From positions 1 through 64,000 of the forward strand of contig CAUEFI010000012.1 of NCBI GenBank assembly GCA_958477305.1: 64,000 nt of DNA, given 5' to 3'. The stretch is from HGM12998 sp900756495. Its GTDB lineage: Bacteria > Bacillota > Clostridia > Oscillospirales > Oscillospiraceae. The notes under the pieces are model-generated. The model was not told the DNA's origin, searched no databases, and worked only from the letters and a program-made list of their open reading frames with translations. The position numbers were made by a program, and so were the translations under genes. Positions 9,224 through 18,250 of this stretch are shown piece by piece. Each line of letters opens with the position of its first letter. Within the stretch, counting starts at the first letter, position 1.

Positions 9224-10720
9224 TTAATCCAAAGGCTTCATGGTGGGGAACAAAATCACGTCCCGGATAGAATCAGAGTTGGTCAGCAGCATGACGGCCC
9301 GGTCGATACCGATGCCCAGTCCGCCGGTGGGAGGAAGGCCATACTCCAGGGCGGTGAGAAAGTCCTCGTCCATCATACCGGCCTCGTCATCACCCTTGGC
9401 CCGTGCCTCTACCTCCTTCTGGAAGCGGCTCCGCTGGTCAATGGGATCGTTGAGCTCAGAGAACGCGTTGCCCATCTCGCTGCGGCAGATAAAGAGCTCA
9501 AATCGCTCGGTGACGCGAGGATCCTTGGGGGAACGCTTGGCCAGGGGTGACACATCCACTGGGTGCATGGTAATGAACGTGGGCTGGATCAGCTTCCCCT
9601 CCACCTTTTGATCAAAGGATTCATACAGTGCATGACCCCAGGTGGGCTCCACGCCGTCCATATCAATTCCCTTGGCTCTGGCGGCTGCCACGGCCTCCTC
9701 ATCGGACTCAATGGCCATAAAGTCGATACCCACATACTGCTTCACAGCCTCTGCCATGGAGAGGCGGGGCCAGCCGGGAGTCAGGTCAATCTGCTCGCCC
9801 TGCCACTCCACCTGATAGGTACCCAGGATCTTCTGGGCGGCCGAGGAGAGCAGCTCCTCGAACAGATCCATCATATCGTTGAAGTCGGCATAGGCCTCGT
9901 AGAGCTCCACACTGGTGAACTCGGGATTGTGCTTGGGGTCCATGCCCTCATTGCGAAAGATGCGACCGATCTCGTATACCCGTTCCATGCCTCCCACCAC
10001 CAGGCGCTTCAGCGGCAGCTCGGTAGCAATGCGCATGTACATGTCAATATCCAGCGTGTTATGATGGGTAATAAAGGGACGCGCTGTAGCGCCGCCAGAG
10101 ATGGTGTTGAGGACAGGGGTCTCCACCTCCATATAGCCGCGTCCATCCAGGAAGTCACGTACATGCTTAATGAACTTGGAGCGCACCACAAAGGCCTTGC
10201 GTACCTCGGGATTCATGATGAGATCCACGTAGCGCTGGCGGTAGCGGGTCTCCTTATCGGTCAGCCCGTGGAACTTCTCCGGCAGAGGCAACAGAGACTT
10301 TGACAGAAGGGTTACTCTGTGGGCTTTAACCGAGATCTCCCCCCGCTTGGTGCGGAAGACCTCGCCCTCCACACCCACGATATCGCCGATGTCGAGCTTC
10401 TTAAACTTGGCAAAGGCGTCCTCACCCAGCTCGTCAATCCGGACGTAGAGCTGAATTTTGCCGTCGTTGTCCTGGAGATCGCAGAACACTGCCTTTCCCA
10501 TCCCCCGCTTGGACATGATGCGTCCAGCCACCGAGACCATCTGTCCCTCCAGCTCCTCAAAGCCGCCGATGATGGCGGCGGAGCGGTGGCTTACGTGGTA
10601 CTTAGTAAGCTGAAAGGGATCCTCACCCGCGTCCTGGAGTTCCTTGAGCTTATTGCGGCGAATCTGCAGCAGTTCGGACAGGGACTGCTCCTCCTGGGGC
10701 ACATTCTTCTCTTCTGCCAT
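9224..10720 (-). CDS. lysS: Lysyl-tRNA synthetase, class II
   Basis: Charges tRNA-Lys with lysine. The 498-residue protein has an N-terminal OB-fold anticodon domain (MSKRGMGKAVFCDLQD, about 60-160), class II motif 1 (VRSKFIKHVRDFLDGRGYMEVETP), motif 2 (RIFRNEGMDPKHNPEFTSVELYEA) and motif 3 (GGLGIGIDRAVMLL). The ATG at 10720 is preferred because GGAG lies six bases upstream; the ATG at 10732 has none. It follows greA at 86 bases, the conserved greA-lysS pair of Bacillota, and shares the promoter near 11400. Confidence 0.97.
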   Translation of the reverse strand: MAEEKNVPQEEQSLSELLQIRRNKLKELQDAGEDPFQLTKYHVSHRSAAIIGGFEELEGQMVSVAGRIMSKRGMGKAVFCDLQDNDGKIQLYVRIDELGEDAFAKFKKLDIGDIVGVEGEVFRTKRGEISVKAHRVTLLSKSLLPLPEKFHGLTDKETRYRQRYVDLIMNPEVRKAFVVRSKFIKHVRDFLDGRGYMEVETPVLNTISGGATARPFITHHNTLDIDMYMRIATELPLKRLVVGGMERVYEIGRIFRNEGMDPKHNPEFTSVELYEAYADFNDMMDLFEELLSSAAQKILGTYQVEWQGEQIDLTPGWPRLSMAEAVKQYVGIDFMAIESDEEAVAAARAKGIDMDGVEPTWGHALYESFDQKVEGKLIQPTFITMHPVDVSPLAKRSPKDPRVTERFELFICRSEMGNAFSELNDPIDQRSRFQKEVEARAKGDDEAGMMDEDFLTALEYGLPPTGGLGIGIDRAVMLLTNSDSIRDVILFPTMKPLD

Positions 10721-10806
10721 CTCTATCTCCATCCTTTTATCTTTTGGAAAATCATAAAACAATCTGAAATCTGCGATCGCTCAGGTCAGGCTGCCAGCCT
10801 CTTTTC

Positions 10807-11283
10807 TTATTTTTGAATATCCAGCACCCTGTAGTGCAGAATTCCCGCCGGCGCCTCCACCATGACCTCTTCGCCCACAGCCTTGCCCAGCAGAGCCTTG
10901 CCGAAAGGCGAGTCCTCGGAGATGCGTCCGTTCATGGGGTCGGCCTCCTGAGAGCCCACTACCTGGTAGCTCTCCTCCTCTTCAAACTCCAGGTCCAGCA
11001 CCTTAATCCTGCTGCCCAGGCGAACAGAGGTTCCGTCATGCTCATGCTCGTCCTCAATCACGACGCAGTTCTGTAGAATGTTCTCTACCTCGGCAATCCG
11101 GGAGTAGAGCTTGCCCTGCTCGTTTTTAGCCTCATCGTATTCACTGTTCTCTGACAGGTCTCCAAAGGAGCGCGCCTCTTTAATCTGGTCGGCTACCTCT
11201 TTCTCACGAACTGTCTTCAGATAGTTAAGCTCCTGCTTGAGCTCTTCCAGACGCTCTGCGCTCAATTTAAATTCTTTGGCCAT
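10807..11283 (-). CDS. greA: Transcript cleavage factor GreA
   Basis: Rescues backtracked RNA polymerase by stimulating cleavage of the RNA 3' end. The 158-residue product has the N-terminal coiled coil (LSAERLEELKQELNYLKTVREKEVADQIKEARSFGDLSENSEYDEAKNEQ family pattern, with the acidic D and E at the tip) and a C-terminal FKBP-like domain (EESYQVVGSQEADP, SPFGKALLGK). First gene of the greA-lysS operon. The start at 11283 matches the family; its ribosome site (AAGG) is rather far upstream. Confidence 0.97.
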   Translation of the reverse strand: MAKEFKLSAERLEELKQELNYLKTVREKEVADQIKEARSFGDLSENSEYDEAKNEQGKLYSRIAEVENILQNCVVIEDEHEHDGTSVRLGSRIKVLDLEFEEEESYQVVGSQEADPMNGRISEDSPFGKALLGKAVGEEVMVEAPAGILHYRVLDIQK

Positions 11284-11389
11284 GTCGCCGCGCACACCTT
11301 TCCTTATTTGCTGATCTATATTCTTTAAGAATTGGGCTATCAAAGTCCGCTGCATTCAAAAAATGGTCAGAATACTACATTATCTAGAT

Positions 11390-11418
11390 ATTATATGTAG
11401 TTTACCCCCCGCTGTCAA
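11390..11418 (-). promoter_or_regulatory. Sigma-A promoter of greA-lysS
   Basis: Minus strand TTGACA (11413-11418), 17-base spacer, TATAAT (11390-11395), both consensus. A 10-base palindrome TATCTAGATA (11381-11390) overlaps the expected start point. Confidence 0.88.
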
Positions 11419-11431
11419 GTCAATTTCCTCT

Positions 11432-12145
11432 TCAATTATCGGCAAAAATTTCCAACTCATCTGTAGAAATACGTCCCTCCTCCCACAGCAGCGCCAGGAC
11501 CGGCAGAGGCTCCAGCCCCTCTGGCACCGCCTCCTCCTTGGAGCGGACAGCCAGTCCATTCAACCGCGGCTCCCAGCCATACAAATGGAGCGGCTGCTCC
11601 CCTGCCCTGGTTGCTTCCTCCGTATGGCTTGGGGAAAAGAGCAGGGTGCAGTCAGGCGTCAGTGCTTCCGCCTCCAATGCTGCAGCACCGAATTCCTCCC
11701 GCAGAAAGCGCCGCAGGTCCTCCCCCCCATTCGGTGCCGCAATGCTCAGAAGCCGTACTCGGGGACAGAGCATCTGCGCCGCCTCAAAAAAAGCCCGGTT
11801 TACCCGCTCCCCCTGCAGCGCGACCGCCGCCTTCCTTGGTTCTATACCCCGGCGCGATAAATCGGCCAGCGCCAGGGAGACGGCCAGGGCCTGAACCATG
11901 GGTTCCGGGTCTACGCCCCGCAGCCCACGCTCCCTCAACTGTTCCCAATACGGAAACCCGGCCGGGACCAGTACCCGTCGGCACCCTGCCCGCCCCAGCA
12001 GCTGCGCCCCCCGGACTGCACGGCGGATGGCTGCGCGCTCGTTCCGGGGCGCCGGGACATTGAGCCGCAGCAGGGGCATCCCCAGCAGCACTGTCCGCTC
12101 CAGGGTGAACCGCCGCACACCCGAAAAGGCAAACCAGCCAACCAT
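11432..12145 (-). CDS. Conserved-looking protein of unknown function
   Basis: 237 residues, not recognised. It has no signal peptide or membrane segment; composition is Arg/Leu/Ala-rich. The pattern of a central RRVLVPAGFPYWEQL strand-helix, then VRLLSIAAPNGGEDLRRFLREEFG and TLLFSPSHTEE, suggests an alternating alpha/beta fold. ATG 12145 is preceded by GAGG and the longer frame to 12208 has no ribosome site. It stands alone, convergent with nothing and just upstream of the greA promoter. Codon use is like its neighbours, so a real gene is likely. Confidence 0.7.
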   Translation of the reverse strand: MVGWFAFSGVRRFTLERTVLLGMPLLRLNVPAPRNERAAIRRAVRGAQLLGRAGCRRVLVPAGFPYWEQLRERGLRGVDPEPMVQALAVSLALADLSRRGIEPRKAAVALQGERVNRAFFEAAQMLCPRVRLLSIAAPNGGEDLRRFLREEFGAAALEAEALTPDCTLLFSPSHTEEATRAGEQPLHLYGWEPRLNGLAVRSKEEAVPEGLEPLPVLALLWEEGRISTDELEIFADN

Positions 12146-12264
12146 GTCCTCACCTCGCCGAAAGCATATGCGCGGCAACATGCATTCATGCTCCGATGTA
12201 TCCACCACCTGTTCAGAATTTTACATTTCCTTACTCCGCCTTTTCATTTCTTTACCCCCCTGTG

Positions 12265-12295
12265 ATAGCGGCAGCGCTCCTCCATCCGCTATGAT
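12265..12295 (+). promoter_or_regulatory. Dyad overlapping a possible -10 box of the phosphatase gene
   Basis: ATAGCGG (12265-12271) and CCGCTAT (12286-12292) form perfect 7-base arms 14 bases apart. The right arm runs into TATGAT (12290-12295), a good -10 box 55 bases before the start codon. No clear -35 is present, as expected for an activated or repressed promoter. No known box is recognised. Confidence 0.45.
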
Positions 12296-12350
12296 AGTCC
12301 TGTCGTGTGAAGCGATAAAAACATGTGATCGGAATCACGGAGGAATTGTT

Positions 12351-13931
12351 ATGAATCTGAAGCGACCCTTAGCTGTGTCTCTGGCTGCGGTCTCCCTAAT
12401 CGGAACCCTGGCCGCCTGCGGCGGTACTGCCGCCACGCCCGAAGTCACCCCCGCCCCCGCTCCCGAAGTTCAGACCCTTGCCGCCAGCACCAGCACTTCT
12501 GCCGCAAAGGCCCCCAAGTACGTCTTCCTCTTCATTGGCGACGGAATGAGCTATCCTCAGATCCAGTCCACTTCCGACTATCTGGGCGCTCTGAAGGACG
12601 AGGACTACTGGCAGGCTCAGCCCAGCCTGGATGATAACCATGGGGCTGTTCTGGACGGTCCCGAGTACTTAAACTTCATGAATTTTGAAGCTGCCGGCTC
12701 TGCCGTCACCTACGACTCCAACAGCTTTGCTCCCGACTCCGCCTCCACTGCCACGTCCATTGCCACCGGATATAAGACCTACTCCGGCTCTATCAATGTG
12801 GATGAGACCGGAACGGTTGCCTATGAGACCATTGCCGAGAAACTGAAGGAGCAAAAGGACTGGGAGATCGGTGTCGTTACCAGCGTCAACCTGAATCACG
12901 CCACTCCCGCCGCTTTCTATGCCCACCAGGCCAGCCGCTCCAGCTATTATGATATCGGCCTGGAGCTGATTGCCTCCGATTTCGACTACTTCGCAGGGGG
13001 CGGCCTCCTCAAGCCTGACGGACAAGATGAGAAAAAACCCTCTGAAAATCTCTATGCGCGTGCCGAGAAGGCCGGCTACACCGTCGCTATGACCCAGGCC
13101 GAAGCTGAGAAGATCACTGCCAAGGACGACAAGGTCATCATCATTGACGAGCATCTGGCCGACGGCGACGCCATGGCCTACGAGCTTGACCGCACCGCCG
13201 ACATGTGGTCCCTGGCCGACTATGTAGAGAAAGGTATTGAAGTGCTGGACAATGACAAGGGCTTCTTCATGATGTGCGAGGGCGGCAAGATTGACTGGGC
13301 CTGCCACGCCAACGACGCCGCCTCCACCATCCATGACACCCAAGCTCTGGCCGACGCTGTACAGGTGGCCATTGACTTTGCCAAGAAGCACGCCGACGAG
13401 ACCCTGATTCTGGTCACCGGCGACCACGAGACCGGTGGTCTGACCATCGGCTTTGCCGGTACCGATTACGACACTTATCTGGATCTGCTGGAGAGCCAGA
13501 AGATTTCCTACGCCAAATATGACAGTGATTATGTGGCCTCCTACAAGGCGAATAAGACCTCTTTTGAAGATGTGCTCAAGGACGTCGAGAAGCTCTTCGG
13601 GCTGAAAACCAAGGGAGAGGCCGGCGACAAGCTGGTCCTCACCGATTACGAGCTGCAGCAGCTCCGCGCCGCTTATGAAAAGAGCATAAACGGCACCGCC
13701 TCCAGCAAATACGAGCAGGAGGAGTATGTCCTCTATGGTACCTACGAGCCCCTGTCTGTCACCCTCACTCACATCATCAACAACAAGTCCGGTATTTCCT
13801 TCACCTCCTACAGCCACACTGGTCTCCCCGTTGCTGTGCTGGCCGACGGCGCCGGCGCCGAAGCTTTCAACGGCTACTATGACAACACTGAGATTTACGC
13901 CAAACTGGCCGAGATGCTCAACGTAAAATAA
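12351..13931 (+). CDS. Alkaline phosphatase, lipoprotein form
   Basis: Releases phosphate from organic monoesters outside the membrane. The 526-residue product has a lipoprotein signal peptide with lipobox LAAC (Cys23), then the alkaline phosphatase fold: metal aspartate in FIGDGMS (Asp64), the phosphorylated serine in APDSAS (about Ser130) with ATGYKTYSG, metal ligands in VTGDHETGG, and the C-terminal SHTGLPVAVLADG. GGAGG precedes the ATG. The threonine/serine/alanine linker after Cys23 suits a tethered enzyme. Monocistronic: followed by a strong hairpin. A dyad overlaps the putative -10. Confidence 0.94.
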   Translation: MNLKRPLAVSLAAVSLIGTLAACGGTAATPEVTPAPAPEVQTLAASTSTSAAKAPKYVFLFIGDGMSYPQIQSTSDYLGALKDEDYWQAQPSLDDNHGAVLDGPEYLNFMNFEAAGSAVTYDSNSFAPDSASTATSIATGYKTYSGSINVDETGTVAYETIAEKLKEQKDWEIGVVTSVNLNHATPAAFYAHQASRSSYYDIGLELIASDFDYFAGGGLLKPDGQDEKKPSENLYARAEKAGYTVAMTQAEAEKITAKDDKVIIIDEHLADGDAMAYELDRTADMWSLADYVEKGIEVLDNDKGFFMMCEGGKIDWACHANDAASTIHDTQALADAVQVAIDFAKKHADETLILVTGDHETGGLTIGFAGTDYDTYLDLLESQKISYAKYDSDYVASYKANKTSFEDVLKDVEKLFGLKTKGEAGDKLVLTDYELQQLRAAYEKSINGTASSKYEQEEYVLYGTYEPLSVTLTHIINNKSGISFTSYSHTGLPVAVLADGAGAEAFNGYYDNTEIYAKLAEMLNVK

Positions 13932-13958
13932 TCCTCTCCTCTTGTACTGAAACAGACG

Positions 13959-13991
13959 GCTGAAAGGGCGGCAGCGCGCCGCCCTTTCAGC
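13959..13991. terminator. Terminator hairpin after the phosphatase gene
   Basis: Perfect 14-bp arms 13959-13972 and 13978-13991 with an AGCGC loop, 28 bases after the stop. The downstream run is C-rich rather than T-rich. Confidence 0.75.
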
Positions 13992-14052
13992 TTGTCCCCC
14001 TCTCCGGCATACATCTGTGCAATCTGATCATAAATAGCAAGGAGTCTGACAT

Positions 14053-15204
14053 ATGAACCTTCTCCGCGACAGCGCCAAACGCCGCTATTACGCCCCAGTG
14101 GCGGTATGCCTGCTGCTCATCGTGGCCCTTCTTTTTCTCCCCACAGGGTATGAAGGCGCCGTCAACTATCAGGGAACCGACCGCTGCGCCGCACGGGTGC
14201 TGGCCGCAGACAACTCCGCTATTGTGGACACTGGCCTCGTCCGCTCCGGAGAACAGACCTGCACACTGGAACTGCTGGGCGGACGCTTCAAGGGGCAGAT
14301 TACCGAGGGCTATAACCTGCTCAATGGTTCTCTGGAGCAAGACAAGATCTTCGCCCCAGGAGATAAGGCCCTGGTGGTCATCAGCTATCAGGGTGATGAA
14401 ATTCTCTCCATTAATATGATGGATCACTACCGGCTGACCAAAGAGGCCGTCCTGGCTGTCCTCTTCGCCGCCTTTCTCATCTTTTTTGCCGGAAGAACAG
14501 GGATACGGGCCATCGCTTCTTTTGTGCTGACTGTACTCATGCTGTGGAAAGTCCTGGTTCCGCTCTATTTAAAAGGCCACAACCCCATTTTCACAGGCCT
14601 GGCGGTCACCCTGATCCTGACTTTGCTTATCATCGCCCTGGTCTACGGTTTCGACAGGCGCTGTGCCGCCGCTGTCTCAGGGGCCTTTCTGGGAGTACTG
14701 GTCACCTGTGTGCTTGGAATCCTCTTTACCGACCTCTTTCAAATCCATGGGGCAGTCATGTCCTACTCGGAAAGTCTGCTCTACAGTGGGTATCAGGATC
14801 TGAATCTGACCAGAATCTTTATGTCCTCTATTTTTATCGGCTCTTCCGGCGCGGTTATGGATCTGGCGGTAGACATCTGCTCAGCGGTCAACGAAGTGGT
14901 GGAGAAAAAGCCCGGTATCGGCAAGTGGGAGGCTGTACGCTCCGGCATGAATGTGGGCCGGGCTGCCATGGGCACCATGACCACCACGCTCCTGCTGGCC
15001 TACTCCGGGGGATATGTGGCGCTGCTGATGGTCTTTATGGCCCAGGGCACTCCCATCTGGAATATCCTAAACTATAAGTATGTTGCATCCGAAATTATAC
15101 ATACAGTTGTCGGTTCTTTCGGTCTGGTTACGGTAGCTCCCTTCACCGCTCTGACGGCGGGAATGCTACTGGCCGGCCGCCAAAAGGCATCTGCCGCAAA
15201 ATAG
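14053..15204 (+). CDS. YibE/F-like membrane protein
   Basis: 383-residue membrane protein. A first membrane helix (residues 12-30) is followed by an extracytoplasmic domain of about 100 residues, then seven or so hydrophobic segments. The pattern AGRTGIRAIASFVLTVLMLWKVLVPLYLKGHNP, SSIFIGSSGAVMDLAVDICSAVNE and RSGMNVGRAAMGTMTTTLLLAYSGG is typical of the YibE/F family. Members are thought to be transporters or permeases, but no substrate is known. In some genomes two genes encode a YibE/F pair; here only one is present, and the 3' end is closed by a strong hairpin. Confidence 0.88.
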   Translation: MNLLRDSAKRRYYAPVAVCLLLIVALLFLPTGYEGAVNYQGTDRCAARVLAADNSAIVDTGLVRSGEQTCTLELLGGRFKGQITEGYNLLNGSLEQDKIFAPGDKALVVISYQGDEILSINMMDHYRLTKEAVLAVLFAAFLIFFAGRTGIRAIASFVLTVLMLWKVLVPLYLKGHNPIFTGLAVTLILTLLIIALVYGFDRRCAAAVSGAFLGVLVTCVLGILFTDLFQIHGAVMSYSESLLYSGYQDLNLTRIFMSSIFIGSSGAVMDLAVDICSAVNEVVEKKPGIGKWEAVRSGMNVGRAAMGTMTTTLLLAYSGGYVALLMVFMAQGTPIWNILNYKYVASEIIHTVVGSFGLVTVAPFTALTAGMLLAGRQKASAAK

Positions 15205-15240
15205 CGTATTCAGTCTTGCATGCCAGAGTGGCTCTGTCTA

Positions 15241-15283
15241 AAGGGAATGGAGCATTGCCGAAACGGCAATGCTCCATTCCCTT
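15241..15283. terminator. Strong bidirectional-type hairpin after yibE/F gene
   Basis: Perfect 20-bp arms 15241-15260 and 15264-15283 with an AAA loop, 37 bases after the stop. No long T-run follows on the plus strand; the 270 bases beyond it up to 15556 hold no convincing gene. Confidence 0.8.
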
Positions 15284-15556
15284 CTATGCGCGTTTATGAG
15301 CAGGCACAGCTTTTATCCGGCCGTTCATGCGGTCCCTGCGGCTCCTGACACAGACACCCGGCCCGTTGACTCTCCGCTGTGGCTCCAGCAGCCCCTCCCG
15401 CCCATAAAACCGGATATCGGCGCAGGTCGTACCCGGTTCCCTTTCCAGCTCAGCGCAAAGGATAAACCTCGTTTATCGTCAAGCCTTTTCGCCTGATGAA
15501 TCAGATGTTCCTCCAAAACATACCAGGCGGAAAAAATTTCCGCATTTTCTCCAGTC

Positions 15557-16687
15557 TCATCTGTCCTGAAGCAGTTCCAAGGCTGCCTCCAGCTGGGTAT
15601 CTCCCTCCCCGTCCAGTTCTACCTCCCGGTCAAGGGTGAGCCCAGTGCCAATCAGGGAAGTCCCGTTTCCGGTAAAGTAGGCGGCGGTGGAAATGGACAT
15701 GGCCCCACCGCCAGGAAGGGGGAATGTCTGCTGAGAGTATCCTTTGCCGCTGGTCGGAGTTCCTACGATAACCGCCACCTCTCTCTCCTGGAGCTCCGCT
15801 GCAAAAAATTCAGCGGCGGAGTACGTATTTTCGTTGACCAGTACTGCCATTGGCAGATCTACACAGGCGGCGTCTGACTCGGTGACGGACTCGTGGCCCG
15901 CCCGGTCCCGGCTGATAAAAATGGGGCCCTCAGGCAGAAGAAAGTCCAGCATATCGGTGAGTTGCTCCAGGTAGCCGCCGCCGTTGTCCCGCATATCGAA
16001 AATCAGCGCTTCTGCTCCCTGGCTCTGGAGGTCGGTCACCGCCTCCTCCAGCCGCTGCGCGCTGCGATCATAGAAATTGGAGAGTTTTATATATCCGACA
16101 TTCCCTTCCAGCATCTCATAGGATACCGGATCGCTGTCCAGGCTCTTGCGTTCTACTGTAACGGTTCGCTCGATCCCTCTCTCACCCAGGAGGGTAAGGA
16201 CAACCTCTGTTCCCTCCTCTCCCTGAATCAGATCCGCCCCGCTGTACCGGGCCTCTCCGGCCAGTGAGGTACCGTCCACGGAGACAATTATCTCTCCGGG
16301 CTGGATGTCCGCGGCCTCCGCCGGGCCTCCGGCAGCCACCTCTTTAATCAGGAGCCCCTCTTCCCGCTCGTAGGAGACCGTGATCCCTACCCCTACATAT
16401 TTGTTGGTGCGGCGCAGATTTTGCGCCGCGTAGCCCTCGGCGTCCAGATAATAGGACCAACGGTCGTTCAGCCCCTCCACCATGCCTGCCATGGCGGCGT
16501 CAGTCACCTCGGCAGCATCGTATTCCCCTACAAATCGAGTGTTAATCAGCGCCAGTCCCTCCAGCAGGGTCAGTCCCTGTGGGCCAATCACAATCCATAC
16601 CGCCAGCGCCGCAGCGGCCAAAACGGCGGCCGCAGTGACGGCAACTGCGGCAACCATCTGCAAGCGGGAAAAACGTTTGGTTCTCAT
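15557..16687 (-). CDS. S41-family C-terminal processing protease
   Basis: Membrane-anchored serine protease of the CtpA/Prc type. The 376-residue product has an N-terminal membrane helix (about 11-33), a PDZ domain (about 95-180, YVGVGITVSYE...IVSVDGTSL) and an S41 catalytic domain with Ser290 (NENTYSAAEFF) and Lys315 (TSGKGYS). The ATG at 16687 has AAAGGA eight bases upstream, better than the ATG at 16696. It follows the M23 gene but a terminator hairpin lies between them, so it probably has its own promoter. Substrate unknown; roles in envelope protein turnover or sporulation signalling are known in this family. Confidence 0.94.
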   Translation of the reverse strand: MRTKRFSRLQMVAAVAVTAAAVLAAAALAVWIVIGPQGLTLLEGLALINTRFVGEYDAAEVTDAAMAGMVEGLNDRWSYYLDAEGYAAQNLRRTNKYVGVGITVSYEREEGLLIKEVAAGGPAEAADIQPGEIIVSVDGTSLAGEARYSGADLIQGEEGTEVVLTLLGERGIERTVTVERKSLDSDPVSYEMLEGNVGYIKLSNFYDRSAQRLEEAVTDLQSQGAEALIFDMRDNGGGYLEQLTDMLDFLLPEGPIFISRDRAGHESVTESDAACVDLPMAVLVNENTYSAAEFFAAELQEREVAVIVGTPTSGKGYSQQTFPLPGGGAMSISTAAYFTGNGTSLIGTGLTLDREVELDGEGDTQLEAALELLQDR

Positions 16688-16765
16688 GAACAGCATCCTT
16701 TCTCAGGAAAATCAATACAAACAAGCGTCAGACTGCGCCGGCCCTACCGCCGGCAGAGAGTGAAA

Positions 16766-16798
16766 AGGGGCGGGGGCGAAACCTCGCCTCCCGCCCCT
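16766..16798 (-). terminator. Terminator of the ftsEX-M23 operon
   Basis: Minus-strand stem of 9 plus 5 bp with one bulge (outer arms 16766-16774 and 16790-16798), followed on the minus strand by TTTTC. Confidence 0.75.
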
Positions 16799-16810
16799 CT
16801 CAGCGCACAA

Positions 16811-18085
16811 TCAGCGGTTATAAGCCCGGTCAAAGGTCAGGCTGGTAAACTTGCTCTCAGGGTCAATCCGGGTGTAATTCTCCCGAATCTCCAAGTGGAG
16901 ATGGTTGCCGGTGGAGGAGCCGGTACTGCCCACCTTGCCCACCTCCTGCCCCTGGGATATCATCTGGCCCTCGCTCACAGAGCGGGAACTCATGTGGGCA
17001 TACAGGGTGGAGTTTCCATTCCCGTGGTCGATCACCACATAGTTGCCGTAGGAGTAGTGGTATGCCGATGTCACCACCTGCCCGCTCTTGCACGCCTTGA
17101 TGGAGGTCCCATAGGGGGCCGGTATATCCGTGCCGGTGTGGCTGTGCGGCTTGCCGGTAATGGGGTGAATCCGGTAGCCAAAGGCGGAAGTCAGCCTATA
17201 GTACCCTGCAAGAGGCCACAGATAGCTGCTCTCCGAATCAATGGTAATATTCTGCGCTCTGCGCTCCGCCTCCAGCTGCTGCTGCTTGCGCCGGATCTCG
17301 GCATCCACCTTGGCTTCGGCCTCATGCTCCTGATCCAGCAGCTCGTTCACTTTGGCCGCATCCGCCTTAATCTCGTTGAGCAGCGACTGCGCCTCCTTCA
17401 CCTTGGCAGCCTGCTCATCCCGCTTGGCCTGTTCCTCCTGCCGCTTGCCCTCCTGCTCGGCCCGTGCGCTCTCCAGGTCGGCCTTGAGCTGCTCGATCTC
17501 CTGGCGGGTCGCCACCAACTGATCCATAACGGCATTGTCGTAATCCATCACGTCGTTGACAATGGTAAGCCGATCCAGCAGATCGGCAAAATCCGCAGCC
17601 CCAAACAGGCAGGACCAGTAGGAGACATTACCGTCCTCCTCCATACTCCTCACCCTTTGGCAGAAGAGCTCATACTGCTCCTCTTCCCGCGCCACGGCCT
17701 CCACTCTCTCAGCTTCCTTTTCTGCAATCTGCTGGTCGTAGAGAGCGATCTGCTCTGTAATATTGTTCAGCTCCTGATCGATAGCAGTAAGCTGCTGCCC
17801 CAGCAGGCTGACCTTCTGGGCGGCGGCGGCCTGTTCGTCCTCAATGGCGGCGAGCTGGCTTTCCAGCTCCTCCTGACGCTGCTGGGACGCCTTCTGATCG
17901 GCGATCAGGGCATCTATCTCATTCTGCGTCACCGCACCTGCCCCGCCGGCAATCTGAGCCAAAATGGGCAGAAGGAAGACCAACACCAGTGCAATCGCTA
18001 CCGCACCCACAAGGATACGCCGCATATCAGCTTTTTTCTTTTTAGGTCTGGGCGCCTTTGCGCCCTTTTTCCGCTTTTGTGCCAT
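16811..18085 (-). CDS. M23 peptidase with coiled coil (EnvC/PcsB-like activator)
   Basis: Peptidoglycan-hydrolysing or amidase-activating factor. The 424-residue product has a basic N-terminus (KRKKGAKAPRPKKKKADMRR), one membrane helix (about 26-46), a long coiled coil (about 55-280, rich in Q/E/K/A) and a C-terminal LytM domain (about 310-420) with zinc-binding pattern HTGTDIPAPYG (H and D) and GNHLHLEIREN (HxH). The ATG at 18085 has GAGGAG nine bases upstream. It lies downstream of ftsEX, which fits an effector that FtsEX controls across the membrane (as PcsB or EnvC). Confidence 0.95.
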   Translation of the reverse strand: MAQKRKKGAKAPRPKKKKADMRRILVGAVAIALVLVFLLPILAQIAGGAGAVTQNEIDALIADQKASQQRQEELESQLAAIEDEQAAAAQKVSLLGQQLTAIDQELNNITEQIALYDQQIAEKEAERVEAVAREEEQYELFCQRVRSMEEDGNVSYWSCLFGAADFADLLDRLTIVNDVMDYDNAVMDQLVATRQEIEQLKADLESARAEQEGKRQEEQAKRDEQAAKVKEAQSLLNEIKADAAKVNELLDQEHEAEAKVDAEIRRKQQQLEAERRAQNITIDSESSYLWPLAGYYRLTSAFGYRIHPITGKPHSHTGTDIPAPYGTSIKACKSGQVVTSAYHYSYGNYVVIDHGNGNSTLYAHMSSRSVSEGQMISQGQEVGKVGSTGSSTGNHLHLEIRENYTRIDPESKFTSLTFDRAYNR

Positions 18086-18125
18086 GCTTCTGTTCTCCTC
18101 TTGACGTGAGTAGGTTACTATACAT

Positions 18126-18250
18126 ATACCAACAGCCAGGGCTTTGAGCCGGCGGCAAGCGTTTCTCCGCAGGAATCCGGACCGCTGAGGGAGCATTGCA
18201 CTGCCCCGCGTTCGAATGGGCCTGCTGACATGCTTCAATGCAAGGCCTAG
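18126..18250. repeat. Dispersed palindromic element, degenerate copy A
   Basis: Most of this gap between ftsX and the M23 gene aligns with the element at 46871-47038. Shared blocks: the stretch ending GGCAAGC..TTTCTCCGCAGGAATCC, and the right end GGGCcTGcTGACAT..TTCAA..CAAGgCCTAG. The right end's CTAG (18247-18250) supplies the TAG stop of ftsX on the minus strand. The left terminal repeat appears lost, so the left limit is approximate. Confidence 0.7.

Noticed and set aside
15269..15556. Short frames between the yibE/F gene and the S41 protease gene
   Set aside because: No ribosome site, no family pattern and no agreement in codon use; treated as a gene-free stretch.
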